Below are positions 12,801 to 27,800 of a stretch of 64,000 nt of DNA, piece by piece (the first letter of the stretch is position 1; every line of letters starts with the position of its first letter). The stretch is taken from contig NC_090290.1 of the NCBI RefSeq assembly GCF_037392515.1, forward strand, positions 33,377,753-33,441,752, read 5' to 3'. The position numbers and the translations under genes are program-made. Origin of the DNA: Haliotis asinina. Taxonomy: Eukaryota; Mollusca; Gastropoda; Lepetellida; Haliotidae. The notes beneath the pieces are model-generated. The model saw only the letters and a list, made by a program, of their open reading frames with translations, made no database searches and was not told the origin of the DNA.

Positions 12801-15800
12801 TGTCACATAGGTATTATTTCAGCCACATAGACAGGAAGTTAGGAAATGATCAATATTAGTACACTTATAATATCGCCTATATTTATTTACAGACCCCTCT
12901 ACACTATGCTGCTGTCTCAACACATGGAGGGATATGTCTGGAAATCCTTGTTACAGGTGGCGGCAACGCAAAGGCTCAGGTAACTTTCACATGTGTTATG
13001 GTCAGGTGGTTCAACATTGATACAGCATTGATAAGGAGATAATAATATTACTTAGCATCAGGTGAAACGGTGAGAATTTGACATAATATTAACTGAATTT
13101 ATTTAATTGAAATCCTTGCTCTTGGAGTGACTGCATTTAACATTATTTAGGATTAACAAAGTCCATTTTGATGGCTGGTAGTACTCATGTGTGCAGACAT
13201 TATGTACGTGTCAATATAAAAGACTTGATCATTTCCACAAACCAGGGGCGAAAAGTGAAACAGAATGACAAAAAGAAAGGGGAGGACTCAATAAACGCCA
13301 GTAGGTGACAAAGCATGTATAAGTGTGACAATAGATAGACAGACCAGTGGTGTTGGCTGGCTGGCAGTTAAAGCAGACAGTCAACTGCCTGGAATGTGTG
13401 CATGTTGAATACAGAACAGGATGTTCATACATGCATGGTGTGATCTTAGTCAGATTGAGAGTTTTTAGTATACAATTTGGAAATGATTGTTTTTAGCTTT
13501 TTATAACAGTTTTACTAACCTGTAAGTCTGTTAAAAGTTAATAACTATTGTGTGACCCTTGATATGCATGTTTGTTAAATAACAAGGTAATTGTACAAAT
13601 AATTTGTTTATATCTCACGATCATATTTTCTTCTCCTTTTTTTTGTTGTTACGCTGTATATACCAAATAAATGTAACACGTTGGAGACAAATTGGTGATA
13701 TTTGTGAGTTGTTTTGCTGGGAGGCAGATTCTGAACACCATGTTATATTATCAGTTTGTGAGAGATGCTTTGGTTTGTTGTATGATTTAGTTGAATACAT
13801 TTGTCAGCCATTTTTTAGTCAGCTGGTTGTGTTAACAGTGTGTTGATGAATGAGGAATGTGTGATAGAGTAATGGTGTGTGGTAGGACATTGTGTGAGGC
13901 TGGCAATGTGTGATAGAGTAATTATGTGTGGTGGGACAGTGTGTGAAACTGGGAATGTGCGATAGAGTAATGATGTGTGGTGGGACAGTGTGTGGAGCTG
14001 GGACTGTGCGATAGAGTAATGATGTGTGGTGGGACAGTGTGTGGAGTTGGGACAGTGCGATAGAGTAATGATGTGTGGTGGGACAGTGTGTGGAGCTGGG
14101 AATGTGCGATAGAGTAATGATGTGTGGTGGGACAGTGTGTGGAGCTGGGAATGTGCGATAGAGTAATGATGTGTGGTGGGACAGTGTGTGGAGCTGGGAA
14201 TGTGCGATAGAGTAATGATGTGTGGTGGGACAGTGTGTGGAGCTGGGAATGTGCGATAGAGTAATGATGTGTGGTGGGACAGTGTGTGGAGCTGGGAATG
14301 TGCGATAGAGTAATGATGTGTGGTGGGACAGTGTGTGGAGCTGGGAATGTGCGATAGAGTGATGATGTGTGGTGGGACAGTGTGTGGAGCTGGGAATGTG
14401 CGATAGAGTAATGATGTGTGGTGGTGGAACTGTGTGGAGCTGGGACTGTGCGATAGAGTAATGATGTGTGGTGGGACAGTGTGTGGAGCTGGGACTGTGC
14501 GATAGAGTAATGATGTGTGGTAGGACAGTGTGTGGAGCTGGGACTGTGCGATAGAGTAACGGTGGGTGGTTGGTTATACAGTGTATGTGATGCATTATTG
14601 GTGTCAGATATCCTGGGTAGGTCAGTGTTATAGTGTTATTGCCATGTGTTGAATTCGTCTGACATAAGTAGTTCCTGTTATTGAGGACATTGGTATACAT
14701 GATGAGGGCTGGTGTTTGACCCGATTGGCTCCCTGAGGGGCCTGTGGATTGAGTTTGGTGATAAGTATGGTTCTGTTTTCAGAGTGAGGACGGTAGGACA
14801 GCCCTGCATATGACTGCTCTGCATGGTAGATTTACAAGAGCTCAGACTCTCCTTGAGCATGGTGAGACATCATGCAGCCACTAATGCTGACTTAACTTGC
14901 TGCTGCTGCTGAGTTCATGAATCATCAAGCCATTATAACACCTCATTATGTTCCTAGTGACATTACAGATACAAGGACACTATGTATATACTTGCATCTG
15001 AAACCAATCTGGACCTGTAGACATATGGTTAATTTTATGAAATTTTTAAGCATGAAATGGCCTGGTGAAATAAGGACAGAGCTTCTAACCGAGTTTGTAT
15101 GTGAAGTAACTGCTTGCTTGTCCTGCAGCTTTACTGGTAGATGTACTAGTTGAAGTCTTCTTGTTCCACAGACTAGGGCGGAGTGTTGCCAGATATGTTG
15201 TGGTACAATGTATATCATGGTATGGACTGGTCATACCTCTGTTGTCACGATACTCGATGATAAATTGAAAGAATTAGAATCATGGAAATACAGCTGAAGT
15301 TTACTATTGTTCTTTGGTTATTAACACAAACACAATGTTGTATCAACAACCAGCTCCCTTCCCTACCGTCCACTTGCACCTGCACCCCCAACCCCTGAAA
15401 AACAGGTGCACCCCCAATTCCCACAAAACCAAACATCACACCCACAAAGAAAGAAAGAACAATAAAAAACCAGGACATGGTTGTTTTGAATGAAGGATGG
15501 TTATTACATTACATAGTAATTATAGCGTGTCTTCTAATTCCATATCCTTGTTTTCCACCATACTTAAAAGCAGTAATTTGCTACCTTAGTTGTAGGAAGT
15601 TTAAGTTCCTGTTCTGTTTATAGTGTATTGTTATATAGTGTATTGTTATATATAGTGTATTGTTTTATAGTGTATTGTTATTGTACTGACAGTTTATCTG
15701 CTGTCTGTCTGTAGCCATCAGTGATATCATTGGTATAGAGTCATGCTGAATATCATGCTTTCTGCTGTATGACAGGGGCAGGTTATATATAGTGAGGAAA

Positions 15801-18800
15801 CATTGTGAAACTATCGCTGCTAGTTGTGGCTTGTGAGAGCAGTATGTTTATTTGCATGCATGAGTTAATAGGAATAGTTGCATGATAGCTTTGCTTTGAT
15901 ATTGATGTTCAGGTAGTGACAGTGTTCTTGATCTCTGATGATTTTCAGTGATGTGTATCTTACCCCTCTCATGAAATAATGACAAGTGGAATTTTCTGAT
16001 TTTCATAATTGTACACCATGGTTTAAAGTTCTAAGTGAGGTATTTAACTGTTGATTTGTGTGTCTTGTTCAGAGTTACTTCTTCTAGACTGGTGCTTGTA
16101 ACAACAGAAAATGGCTGTCCAGAGGTTCTTCTAAGGAAGCATTAATTTTGACAAGCTATCAGGATTGGTTTTCCTTTCTCAGTCAGATGTATTCAACAGT
16201 AACAGTGTTTTGGAGTAAGGAATAGATTATGGAACCAGAAATATCCTTATTTTCCAAGGAGCCATGAATGATTTTATAAGATTTGATAGGACTCTCAGGG
16301 CTCCAAATAAGGGCTGTATCGGCGTATGTATGGATAGAAAATATTCACGATACGGTAGGGAAAAGAAATTGGTAAAGCGTAGCAAATACGCACCACAACA
16401 ATGGTATACCGTCTTTGAATCATTTACAGGCTTATTTGTTTGGGAACGTATTGCTACATTGTTTATTAACCTGTTTACACAAAAGTAGCAATGTTGTGGT
16501 GCATCTATGAAATGAAACATGAGATTACTTACATGCCATGAAATTCAGGGGCCATACAGGAGCGAGGTGGGTGAGCTGGCTAAAAAAGTGTCAGGCTAGT
16601 GATCCAGCGAGTTTGAAGTGTCAGGATCGATCCCACCTGTTACCAGGTGTAAAAACCTTGGAGTCAGCTTTGTGTGCAGCCTCTTTCCATGTTGTCACAA
16701 CCCCTAGTGTGCAGTACACATCCCTGTGCACTTAAAAGAACTAAAAAATCTGTTGGTATATGACCAGATGGTGAAAACATCAATGTGCTGTAAACTTGGA
16801 CAAAGTACTGTGACTATGTGTCCCAGTCCACCCAGCTGTGAATTGGGTACCTCATTAGGATGTGAGAGCCACGATAAACTCGGTCCGCCTAGAGGCAGCA
16901 GGAGTTGTATACTCCCCAGGGAGTTTATATTGATAATACAGTGTGACACTGAGACGGACACCCAATGATCAAGGAAAAAAATACCAGCGTCTGGAGCAAC
17001 CAGTAGTTGCATGGATATGTGTGCTATATAAATATCCTGTAATAGTAATAATTCCATTTAGTACTCTAACTTTTCCCACTACTCTTATGTTGAAAAAATA
17101 AGGCGTAGGTACTCCTCATGTTTAAAAATGATCTGGAGCCCTGACTCTTATTTCCAGGACATTGAAACACCAAACTTTTCAAATCTATTTCCACATGCTG
17201 AAAATAGTGCTTCAATAATACCATATGAAACTATTCTGTCCAAGTGTTCATGTTTTGAATTAATATTAAGATGAGATTTGTCAACATGCTCAAGTTGGTT
17301 GTCAGTGAACTGTCTGGTGCCACTAGCATTAATTTGTTACCTGTAGATATGAGATGTCCTTGCTGAAGGTGTATTATCCTAATGTTGTATATTTCATGTA
17401 GATGTATATTTATTGTGTGTATTTGTGTAGGTGCTGAGATCAATGCGTGTGACAAGAGTGGAAACACAGCTCTTCACGTGGCAGCTCGCCACGGCCATGA
17501 ACTGCTCATTAATACTCTCCTAGACAACGGTGCTGATGTAATGAAGTGAGTAGAAAGTGAATGGTGGTGGCTCAGCTAAAGTGAGTCAGCATGTGGAAGA
17601 TACACCTTTGAAGTGTACATGCTTCCTGTTCCTGTATATATTATTGTGAACTATTGTTATAACGAATTGAAAATGTGTTGTGACCACAGCTTACTTCGAG
17701 ACACTTTCATACTGGATAATGCATTTATAGAGACTCATGGCTATACATGTTAGGTGGCATAGTCTTCTGTAAAGGACCTCACTCTCAGCTTGAGACCATC
17801 ATGAATGGTTAGTGTCTGCTTCCAGGCGTGGTTGCAGCGGAATGCTCCCGATCCATGTAGCAGCACTGAACGGCTATGTGGACTGTGTACGGAAACTCCG
17901 CTCTGCGATGCCATCCATTGACCTCAACATTCCAGATGATGGTGGACGTTCATGTCTCCATGGAGCTGCCTGCAGTGGGTCAGTCAGAGATTCGCTGTTG
18001 TGTACTGTTACATGTTTGGTATTCAGAGTACTTTTACAGAAGGGATAAAACATGTCTGAGCACTTTTAATGACAAAGTGCAATTGTGGTGTTGATAGTGA
18101 CAGTGTTGATGTGGACATTGTTCGTGAGTAATAATGAATATTTATCACTTAACAATGACACTGTTGATACGTTGAGGCTGTTGATGAGTTGATGATGACA
18201 GTAGCAGTGTTGATGCTTTGACAATGATTTGATGCTTTGGCAATAACTGATGATGTTGACACTGTTGATGTTTTGACAAGGACTTGATGCAGTGATAATG
18301 ACTGATGATGTTTACAATGATACTGTTGATGTTGACACTGACTGGTGATGTTTTGACAAGGACTTGTTGCTTTGACAATGACTGATGATGTTTACAATGA
18401 TACTGTTGATGATGTTGACAACGACTATTGATGCATTTTCAATTTCATTTGTTGCTTTGACAATGACTGTTGATGTTGACAGTGACACTGTAATATGTGT
18501 TGACAGTAATTTTTCTTGATGTTGACAACAGTGATGTTGATATGTTTCAGCAAAGTGGAGTGTGTGGAGTACCTCCTTCAGGAAGGCTGTGATTTAACTC
18601 GCCAAGATGCAGAAGGCAGGTAAGGAAGACATACCACATTTTATATCATTAGTTGAAGTCATGATTTCCAAATAAACTGACCTTCCAGATTAAAGAAAAT
18701 GTGTTAGGGTAATTTTCGTATCAGCTGCTGAGCTGTTACTGTGATAATGAACATGATTGGTTATTTCAGGACGCCCCTGCACTATGCAGCTGCCAATGTG

Positions 18801-21800
18801 CATCAGCAGTGTGTGCTCATCCTGCTGACTGCAGGTGCTTGTGTCAACATTGTGGACAGACAAGGGTGTACACCTCTACACTATGCCGCTGCTAGTGATG
18901 TAGATGCAAAGTAAGCAGTCACTTCAACTGGATGTATTGTTACCATAAAGATTTAATATAAATATGTTGAATGATAATTTTGTCTGTAGTTATAGGGCTC
19001 TCACAAAAGCAGAATATTATGATGAAATATCCCCTCATCAATTGGGGATCAGTATTAACAGGTGAACATCCATGAACAGTGGGCGGTCAGGTTGACTGGT
19101 GTGTTGGTGTCTTTTACTGTAGGGTGGTGGAGCACTTGCTAAAGAATGATGGACGGCCAGGACTGAAGGATGACGAAGGCAATAATGCTGTCCACTACGC
19201 CGCTCTCAAGGGACACAAGTTAGCCTTAGAAATGGTAAGCACCTTGAAGAGTTGCCTGAGAACAGCCTCAATCTCCACATGCTTCTTGTATATTATCCTA
19301 AAATACTGTTAGGATTACAACAATAAAGGATGAAAAATGGCTGTGACAACTTTCGTATGAGTCGTGCCTGATCCTTATCATTCCTTGATGACAAAGAAGC
19401 TTCGTCTTGAGAGATCCTTAGTACATACAGCGTCCCATGCTCAACAAGTTTTGTGATAAAGCTCAGAAACTGGTTTGCTTCTTCCAACAGTAAACTTTCA
19501 TATTAAAGTATTGTGTCTGCTAGGTTGTGAGATTTGTTATGTGTGATGTCTGCAGCTACTGGATGCTGCAGCGACAGACTTGTTACGGAGTGGGGCAGCA
19601 TACTCTCCTGGGCATCTCTCGGTGAGTTACTTCAGCATGTATCATGATGTTGGTATTTCAGATTGGACGTCGAGGGTGTCACTACTGGAACTGAATATGT
19701 TATTCTTTTTCATAGAGATCCTCTTTGGGGTACTTATAAGCATTTAAATGTTCTTTAAATTCCCGCGACAGTTGTAACTATATTTTTTCAATAAAATATA
19801 TACAAAACAAAAAACATCGTTTTTGTCTTGTGAGACCACCCCTACAGGGCCCCTGGCCCCGTGACAGCCAAGAGCAAGTAACTCTTCAGACTGTAGCCTC
19901 CAGCAAAACACTTCCTTTTCTGTCGCCCACCAATGCAGACGTGCTTCAGCGTTCACAGAGATTCTTGCTTACCAAAGACAAAGACAAGTACTAAGATGAA
20001 TACCACAGAGGCTCAAACTGTATGTATGGTTTCTTTATTAGACGCATGGGCGCATTAGGAATCATTTTTTACAGTTTACTTGTCAAAATGTTGTAACTTT
20101 TGCCGTCCCTGTTGGTAGCCACGTGGTTAGCATAATGGTGGAAGGCAGCCCTTTTTTCCCGCCAAAACTTTTCAGTTTTATGGCGGTCTTTTTTAAAGTA
20201 AGCTTGTGTTAGCTATACTTTTATGTACTTTATTCATATTATCTCCATAGTTACTACTATTTTTTATAAAAAATATGTCGTAAACTATGATGTAGTGGCA
20301 CTTAGCTTTTACCTTAACTACGTAGGTAGTTTTAGCTTTGCGCCCATGCGTGTCTTGTTTTATTTGTTGTTTATTCCGCAACACTAGGAGGTTATTTGTT
20401 GCCTTGCAGTTTAAATCCTGCTCAACATGCAAATCCTCCATTCCGGCTAAAGACCTGCATGATGTATGTCTAAGGTGCCTAGTGGAATGTCATCATGACG
20501 ATCAGTCTTGTGATGTGTGTGCGGGGTTTACCCCTCAGACCAGAAAGTCTAGACACGCGGACTTCTTGTTCTATTCCAACCTACTTAAGGCGGGGGGGGG
20601 AGGGGATATCTGGGCTCAGGACCCTCCATCTAAGCGCTCCCACAAAAAGTAAGGCGCAGCTTCCTCTTCAGAGGGGTCGGTTAAGAAGGCCAGGGTGTCT
20701 AGGGACCCTTCCCCTTCTCCTGCCGCTGTATCCTCAGCACCTACCCCTACTTCGCAAGCACCATTAATCTCTGTTGATTCAATTAATGCCTTGTTTCAGC
20801 AACAGATGTCTTCGGTACAATCAATGATAGATTCGGCGCTGTCTGGTTTCCGAAAGGAACTGGACGCCCGATCTTCATTGAGCGGCCATGGTGGTTCAGT
20901 TGAAGGAGGCCGCGGCCCGGGCTTAGGCTCGGAGAACGCTCCTCCCTCTGGGCAGCCGTCCTGCGCTTCGGGCGTTCAGGCGGATGTGCCTAGGGCAGTC
21001 GGCCCCACCCGGTCAGCGCGCCTAGTGCCACGGTGGGCAGGCAGCCTAGCGCTGCCCAGCCGCTGGGGGCATCGACATCCTATCCATTTCCTGGGCTCTC
21101 GGGTCACCCTCCAGTGGGGGGCTTGCCCCAGTTGCCCAGGCGACCTAGTTCGGGCTCTGGCCCTTCTCAGTCTCGCCCTTCGGTAGCGCCCTCGACAGAC
21201 TTGCTTTACGGCGAAGGTTCCCTGTCTGAGGAGTGTGAGGAGATGGATATCGAGGAGGAGGGGATTGGGGAGGAGTGCGAGTCGAAGGTCACGTACTCGT
21301 TCGGTTCGTCCCTCAAACAGGTTAGAGAGAAAGTTGCCGAGGTCTTACCTCAGGTTTCTATTCCTGTGTCGGAGCCCGGCCCCTTGGAGTTTCGGCTCCC
21401 CGGGGAGGCGTTCGCGCCTACTAAGGTCGCCGAGGCGAGGTTGCGCCTGCTCCCATCGCTGGTCGGGGAGGTAGTGAATCCGGTCGCGCTTTGATCTCCC
21501 GGAGATTAGCCGCCGGTATCAACTGGATGAGGATTCGCTATTCGAACTGCCGGTGGTGGACGAGTGTGTGTTTGCCTCGGTCACCCTGGGGGTGTCCTCC
21601 TCCTCTTCCTTGGCCTCGGCCAGGCAGGGCCGGCAGCTGCCGCCCTTCTCCACGCCCTTCTCGTGTACTCCCCGTTTATCTCCCGGGCATAGACAACATC
21701 CGCACAGATGCGCTATCGAGACGTATACTAGCCCCACACGAGTGGATGCTGCATCGGGGGTTATTCGGGATTATTTCCCAATTGTTCGGGTCGTTCCAGG

Positions 21801-24800
21801 TAGATCTGTTTGCCTTTGGGGCGACGAACCAGATTCCTGTGTTTTGCTCAAGGATACCGGATCCGAGAGCGATAGCCAACGACGCCTTTCTGCTCGATTG
21901 GACAGACAGAGTACTTTGGGCGTTCCCACCAGTGCCTCTGATCTCACGAGTCCTCTCGCAGCTGACCGCACAACCGGCTCGGCTACTTGTGCTTCTAGCA
22001 CCGCTTTGGTCGGCTCAAAGCTGGTTTCCGGTATTTCTCAGGTTTCTGGCTCAGCCTCCTGTACTATTACCCTTTCGACCGGACTTAGTATCTGTGTTGG
22101 AGTTTCTGCAATCTAAACTGGAAGCCGGTCTGGCCGCTTCTACAGTTAGAGGTTACTAAATGGCAATCTCTGCCTTCCACATTCCTGTCGATGGTGCATT
22201 ATTGGGGCAGCACCCTCTAGTTCAGCGCTTCCTTGCAGGCGTGGACAGAATCCGTCTGTCTGTCCGGCGGATTAGTCCCCCATAGGACTTGCCAGTCGTT
22301 CTTGATTGGCTGTCCGGTCCTCTTTTTCACAACCTGTCGGCTCTGTCCCTCCAGCTGTTGACATGGAAGACTGCTTTTCTTGTGGCGGTAACCTCTGGCA
22401 GGCGGGTAGGCGACATACACGCTATGTCCGCCAACCCTGAATTAACGGTGTTTCACAAAGACAGAGTGAGCATTCGATTGCCAGATACTTACCGTCCTAA
22501 GAGAGATAGCACCTTTCACGTTACGGCGCCTATTGAGCTTCCTGCTTTCACGCAGCCTTCGCCGTCCGGTACCTCTCTTCGACGTGCTCACATCTTAGAT
22601 GTCCGTAAGACCCTTAAGGCTTATATCAAACGAAAAAAAGACATTAGGAAGAATGATCAATTGTTCTGCTGTTATGGTGGCGGCAAGGCTGGCCTTCCGG
22701 CGAACAAGTAGACCATATCTAGGTGGCTTGTCTCTACCATTTGTATGGGATACACCTTGAAAGGTCGTATGCCCCCTGAGGGTTTGAAAGCTCATTCGGT
22801 CAGGGCTGTGGCGACGTCTAAGGCATATGCGTCTGCCTTGCCCATTGAGGAGATCTGCTCCGCGGCTATTTGGAGCCGACCGAGCACGTTCATCTGTCAT
22901 TATCAGTTAGACAGACTGTCAAGCAAGCGTGCTCGGTTTGGCCAGTCAGTTCTCACCAGTGGGCAGGGCACGAGTGCCCTAGGTGATTGAGCTACCATTG
23001 CATTTGACGAACGATCATTTGACGAACAATCATTTGACATTGTAGCTGCAACAAGTAGACTGGTGGTGGTGTCTTACTGTATACTTTCCATCTTTTATCC
23101 CGGTGGTGGGCTCTATTATGGTGGTGGTATTTTTTGCTTTACCGGTCTAGACTGTTTCAGTCCTTCCGTAGCACCTTTGCCAATGCACGAGAATGGACCC
23201 TGATATATCGGTCGCCTGTCTCTGAGAAAAAAAAAAGGGGGGGGGGGGGCATTTTTTATAAGCACCCTACGACTTTCTCATAGAAATGTAGGGTTAGACC
23301 GTGTAATAGCCTGGCCCTGGTCCGCACCCCCGCCGCAAGGCATAGAAGGTCACGTGACCAGGTAAGTTTAATTCCTTGTTACTTTCAGTTAAACGTAATA
23401 AAGGTTATCATCTTATGTCAGGTTTATGAGCAGACAGAATGCCTCTCCCTAAGATCAGTCTTTTGGAGTCTGTCTTATGCTTATAAGTACCCCAAGGAGG
23501 ATCTCTATGAAAAAGAATCGAACAAACCTGTAGAGGTTGCAGATTCTTTGAATAGAGTCCTCCTTAGGGTAAGGCCACCCACCTCCCCACATTCTGTCTG
23601 TATTGCTTACAGAACGGAAGTGTTTTGCTGGAGGCTATAGTCTGAAGAGTTACCTGCTCTTGGCTGTCACGGGGCCAGGGGCCCTGTAGGGGTGGTCTCA
23701 CATGACAAAAACGATGTTTTTTGTTTTGTATATATTTTATTGAAAAAATATAGTTACAACTGTCGCGAGAATTTAAAGAACATTTAAATGCTTATAAGTA
23801 CCCCAAGGAGGACTCTATTCAAAGAATCTGCAACCTCTACAGGTTTGTTCGAATTGATTTGCTCTGAGAAGATTTTGGTGGTAAACTCTGATAATGTTGA
23901 CAGTACCACAGGCTTCTTTCCATCAGTCAAAACTATGTTTTATGTCCTAGGTTTGGTTCCATTAGTAGCTCAGAATACACTGCAAACTTAGAAAGGGCCA
24001 TCCAGTTCAAGATTTCATTCACTGAATATGTTTCTGATAGGTATATTCAGCCCTGAAGTGTTTCTGTATTTATCTGTTTTCAGTCCTACAATGGTCATAA
24101 TGAGGCTCTCCACGTGTTGCTAGGTTACATGATGAATCTTGATGTCAAGGACCAGGATGGTAAGTATCATAAATCCACTCAATGTGTTCAGAAATGGAAA
24201 TCACTGATAGTTGATGTCAGTTTCTCTTGTCCAGACCAGTATTGCACACAGGGTATGTGTTTTAACTTTCTGACTTCTTGAATAGACATCTTTTTCTGTG
24301 ATAACAACCCTCTTTACATAAGAGACATTTGTGAGACATTATAATGCTTTTACAGGCCGGACCATGCTGGACTTGTCTTGTTTCCGTGGTAATACTGATT
24401 GCGTGGAGACATTGTTGATACAAGGAGCAAAGATTCTTGTACATGACAACATCACGCGACGCACGCCTCTGCATGCTGCAGGTGAGTGGAGCTGATCTGT
24501 TCAGCTGTAAACAGAAAATAATCTGAGGATGTTGTATCTGCATTGTTGGAAAGGCAAGGGAAGGCAACTCAAGTGGTGGAACAGTGTATTTAACGTGGTC
24601 TATATTTGTATCTTCTTCAAGAAGAAAACTAAATCTGTCAGTGAACTCTTGTGTTTGGAGGCCTGCAATGATTAAAATAAACAAAATTCAGAATAGCTGT
24701 CGAGACATCTTTCGAAACACTGCACTCTTGCAAATTGATCACAGAATCATGGACTGCAAAGGAGACACTTGAATAAGCAGATTGATGTTATTGTCTTCTC

Positions 24801-27800
24801 TGTTTCAGCCACAAATGGTCATACCAAGAGCCTTCACCTTCTGTTGGAGACAGCAGAAGACAGCAACATCGTCGACTGTACAGATATGTACGACCGGTGA
24901 GTGTGATATGATGAGGTTCAGATAATGACAAACTTTATTGATGATCAACTTCTCTATTTGGATTCTTCATAGTTCAATACAGATTCTTGCATTGTTGTCA
25001 AGCAAGTATCCTTCGAAACATGCCACTCAAAGACAAGATTGAGGTTGACTAGACACGCTTGAAAAACAATGACTTACTCCCTACCAGACTATCAATATAC
25101 TTGTCGTCCTGATGAACTAATCTGTAAGATTGGTATCTGTTGTTTCGGCAAAAAGTTGTGTTCAAGTTGCCTTTGTGATGCCATATTGCATACACTGTAG
25201 TATTTTCATGTAGGACTCCACTGATGATGGCTGTTGCCAATGGTCACCTTGATGCCTCCATCTACCTCATTAGGAACGGGGCCATTGTCAATGCTAGGGA
25301 TCTGGATGGAAGGACGGCTCTACACAGAGGAGTCAGTATGCTTAGATTGAAATCTATTGCAGGCACTCATTTACACTTATTACAAGACAATATCATAGTC
25401 TGCAGATTCAGTGAAGTGAGAATGTGTGTTGCAGATTCAAATACCTGTTAGGGATAAGGCAGATTTGACTGCAAACACATCTTGTATTATAATCAGAGCT
25501 CTAGGCAAGATTTCGCTCATGTGGGTACTGTACTTACTGTATTTTTTGTAGTGGGTATTATGAATGTTGAAAGGGTCTTTCATTTTTCGTTACCCTCTGC
25601 TTTCAAATATGTGAAGATGAACTCCTGGTGCCAGTTGTAAGTTGTGTGATTTTACTGGACAGTATTTGTAAGAACGATTTTGTGCTGTATACTTTGAGTA
25701 GGGGAGTGTAATTGTCTTGACATGAATTTGTTTGTTCCCTGATGCTTCAGGCTGCCAATGGTCATGAGGAGTGTGTGGACGCACTGCTACACCACGGGGC
25801 AGACATGTCTCTGAGGGACAACCTAGGACGGACGGCTGTGCACATGGCTGCCATTTGTGGTCATGTCGGCCTCCTAGGTTCCCTCCTTCTTGTAAGTACT
25901 ACACTGTTGTTGAAGGAAAGTTTTTATACATTCATCTGAGAAATACCAACACCAGCCTTTCCTGCGCATTATGTCTAATAACACTATGAACTATGATGTT
26001 AATTGCTATTGTCAGACTGCTTTGCACTTCATGGCCAATTATCTCCTATATTAGACAGTATAATAAAAATGTCAACAAGTACAGATTATCTTTTCGGTAT
26101 TGTTTGTGTCAGTTGTTTGTTAAGTTGTGTAATTTACACCTTGTCTCGTCCAGCATGTTTATTATATGGCATTGCTTATTCTTCCAGATGGGTCCTGTAG
26201 AAAAGTTAGAAGATACAAAAGGCTACACACCTTTACATTTTAGTTGTTATAATGGTAAGACGTTTGTCAAGTTAGATATTCAAGGGTACTTCTCATTTCA
26301 AAGGCAACATTCTCAAATGTCTGCCTGTCTGATTTAAACAACATCATGGTGGCTTTCTTTCACCTCAAACCTATTTTTCATTCAGAACATATTAATGTTG
26401 GCTGAGCTGCTGTTAGTAACCTTACTGTCACACTTGTGGCCACATGTTTATATTCTGATCCAGGGAAACAAGATATTGCTAGCTCATAAATGATCTGATT
26501 TGATGAATGTCTGTGTGATGTTTGTGTTGACAGTGATACAGACAAGTCCTTGTGTTGCAGGTCATGACGGCTGTATAGAATTGTTTTTTGAGCATGACCA
26601 GTACAAATATTTTACTGGAAACAGTTTCACTCCCCTCCATTGTGCTGTGTAAGTAATGCCTTTTGACTGTTATACTGCGTTGTTTGTTCTGTAAGGCTTT
26701 GGTCAGCAGTGTTCCATCTGTATGGTAATGGTCTGTAATTAATCAAGCCTGAGCTGGACAATCCAGTGACTGATATGAACACGAATCAATAAAATTTAGA
26801 ATTGTGCTTTCACACACTTAATATGAAATTCATACCTCCTGTCCAGCACTTGATTGTGAGTGAGTTAGTCTTAAACTGCATTCAACAAAATTCCAACTGT
26901 ATGTTAACTCAGTTAACAATCGAGTGTGAACCAGACAATCCAGTGATCAACAGCATGAGCATTGGTATATGCAACTGGGATACGATGACATGCTTCAACT
27001 AAGTCAGCAAGCCTGACCATGCAATCCCATTAGTCACCTCTTATAGCAAGCGTGAAGTGCTAAAGACCATTTATAACCCCTGTCTTTACAGGTTGTCTGG
27101 TCATGAAGAGAAACATGGAGAATGTATTGAGTTTTATTGTGTGTACATCCATTTTATGTGCAGAATTTTAAGAGAAGAATTACCCGCTCTCCTACTTGTG
27201 TCATCCAAGACACCTTTTGTTTGGAATGTTACTTGTTTATAACTTGCATGAAGTACAACCATAGATAAAGATATGGCTTTTGTGTTGTTTTAGGGTGTAA
27301 TTCGAAAGGTGATGTTTTCAGGATAAATGGGAATGATGCTTGTACAGAATTGTTAATAGAGACATTGGGCACTGAGGTGATCAACATTCAGGACTCCAAG
27401 GGCAGGTAAGCTGGACATGCATTTGTCAGCAGGGTGATTATCAACTAACATTGTTAAACTAGATGTTCTTGGGATTTGTCTGCACTGGGAATAGCAGGTG
27501 GCAGGAAAGTATCTTTCAAATCTGATTAATTAGGTTTGTTGAATGTTAATGTTTTTTAACTTTCAAACGAACTGACTGGCAAATTAGGAAAAAAGTTTAT
27601 TTATTTATTACTTGAAGTTTGAGTTGTTGCCTCAGTCACAACAGGGGACTATGTATTCAGCAGCGTCTGTACATCCCTTCCTCCCACATCTTGCTAACGC
27701 AAGAATTGTTGAATTGTTGTACCCAATGTCTTCAAATTTGGTGACAGCCTACATTGGCTGATTACGCAGACACCAGTCAGTTTTCGTGACCTTGACCTTA

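Larger units (their letters stand above)
19702..23851 (+). mobile_element. DIRS-like tyrosine-recombinase retroelement, decayed, in intron 14
   Basis: Termini of about 200 bp (19712-19913 and 23617-23815) are inverted repeats with only a handful of differences. An internal complementary region at 23479-23570 fuses the complements of the left end (23479-23518) and the right end (23519-23570), the hallmark of DIRS-type replication through a circular intermediate. No obvious target-site duplication, as expected when a tyrosine recombinase integrates the element. The interior encodes, in order, a gag-like zinc-knuckle frame, a truncated RNase H-side fragment and a tyrosine recombinase, all on the plus strand. 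The reverse transcriptase core is missing, which explains the length of about 4.15 kb. Confidence 0.88.

Noticed and set aside
13819..14700. 293-residue minus-strand His/Ser/Pro-rich frame
   Set aside because: Produced by the 49-bp minisatellite read in a stop-free frame. It lies wholly within intron 7 of the ankyrin gene.
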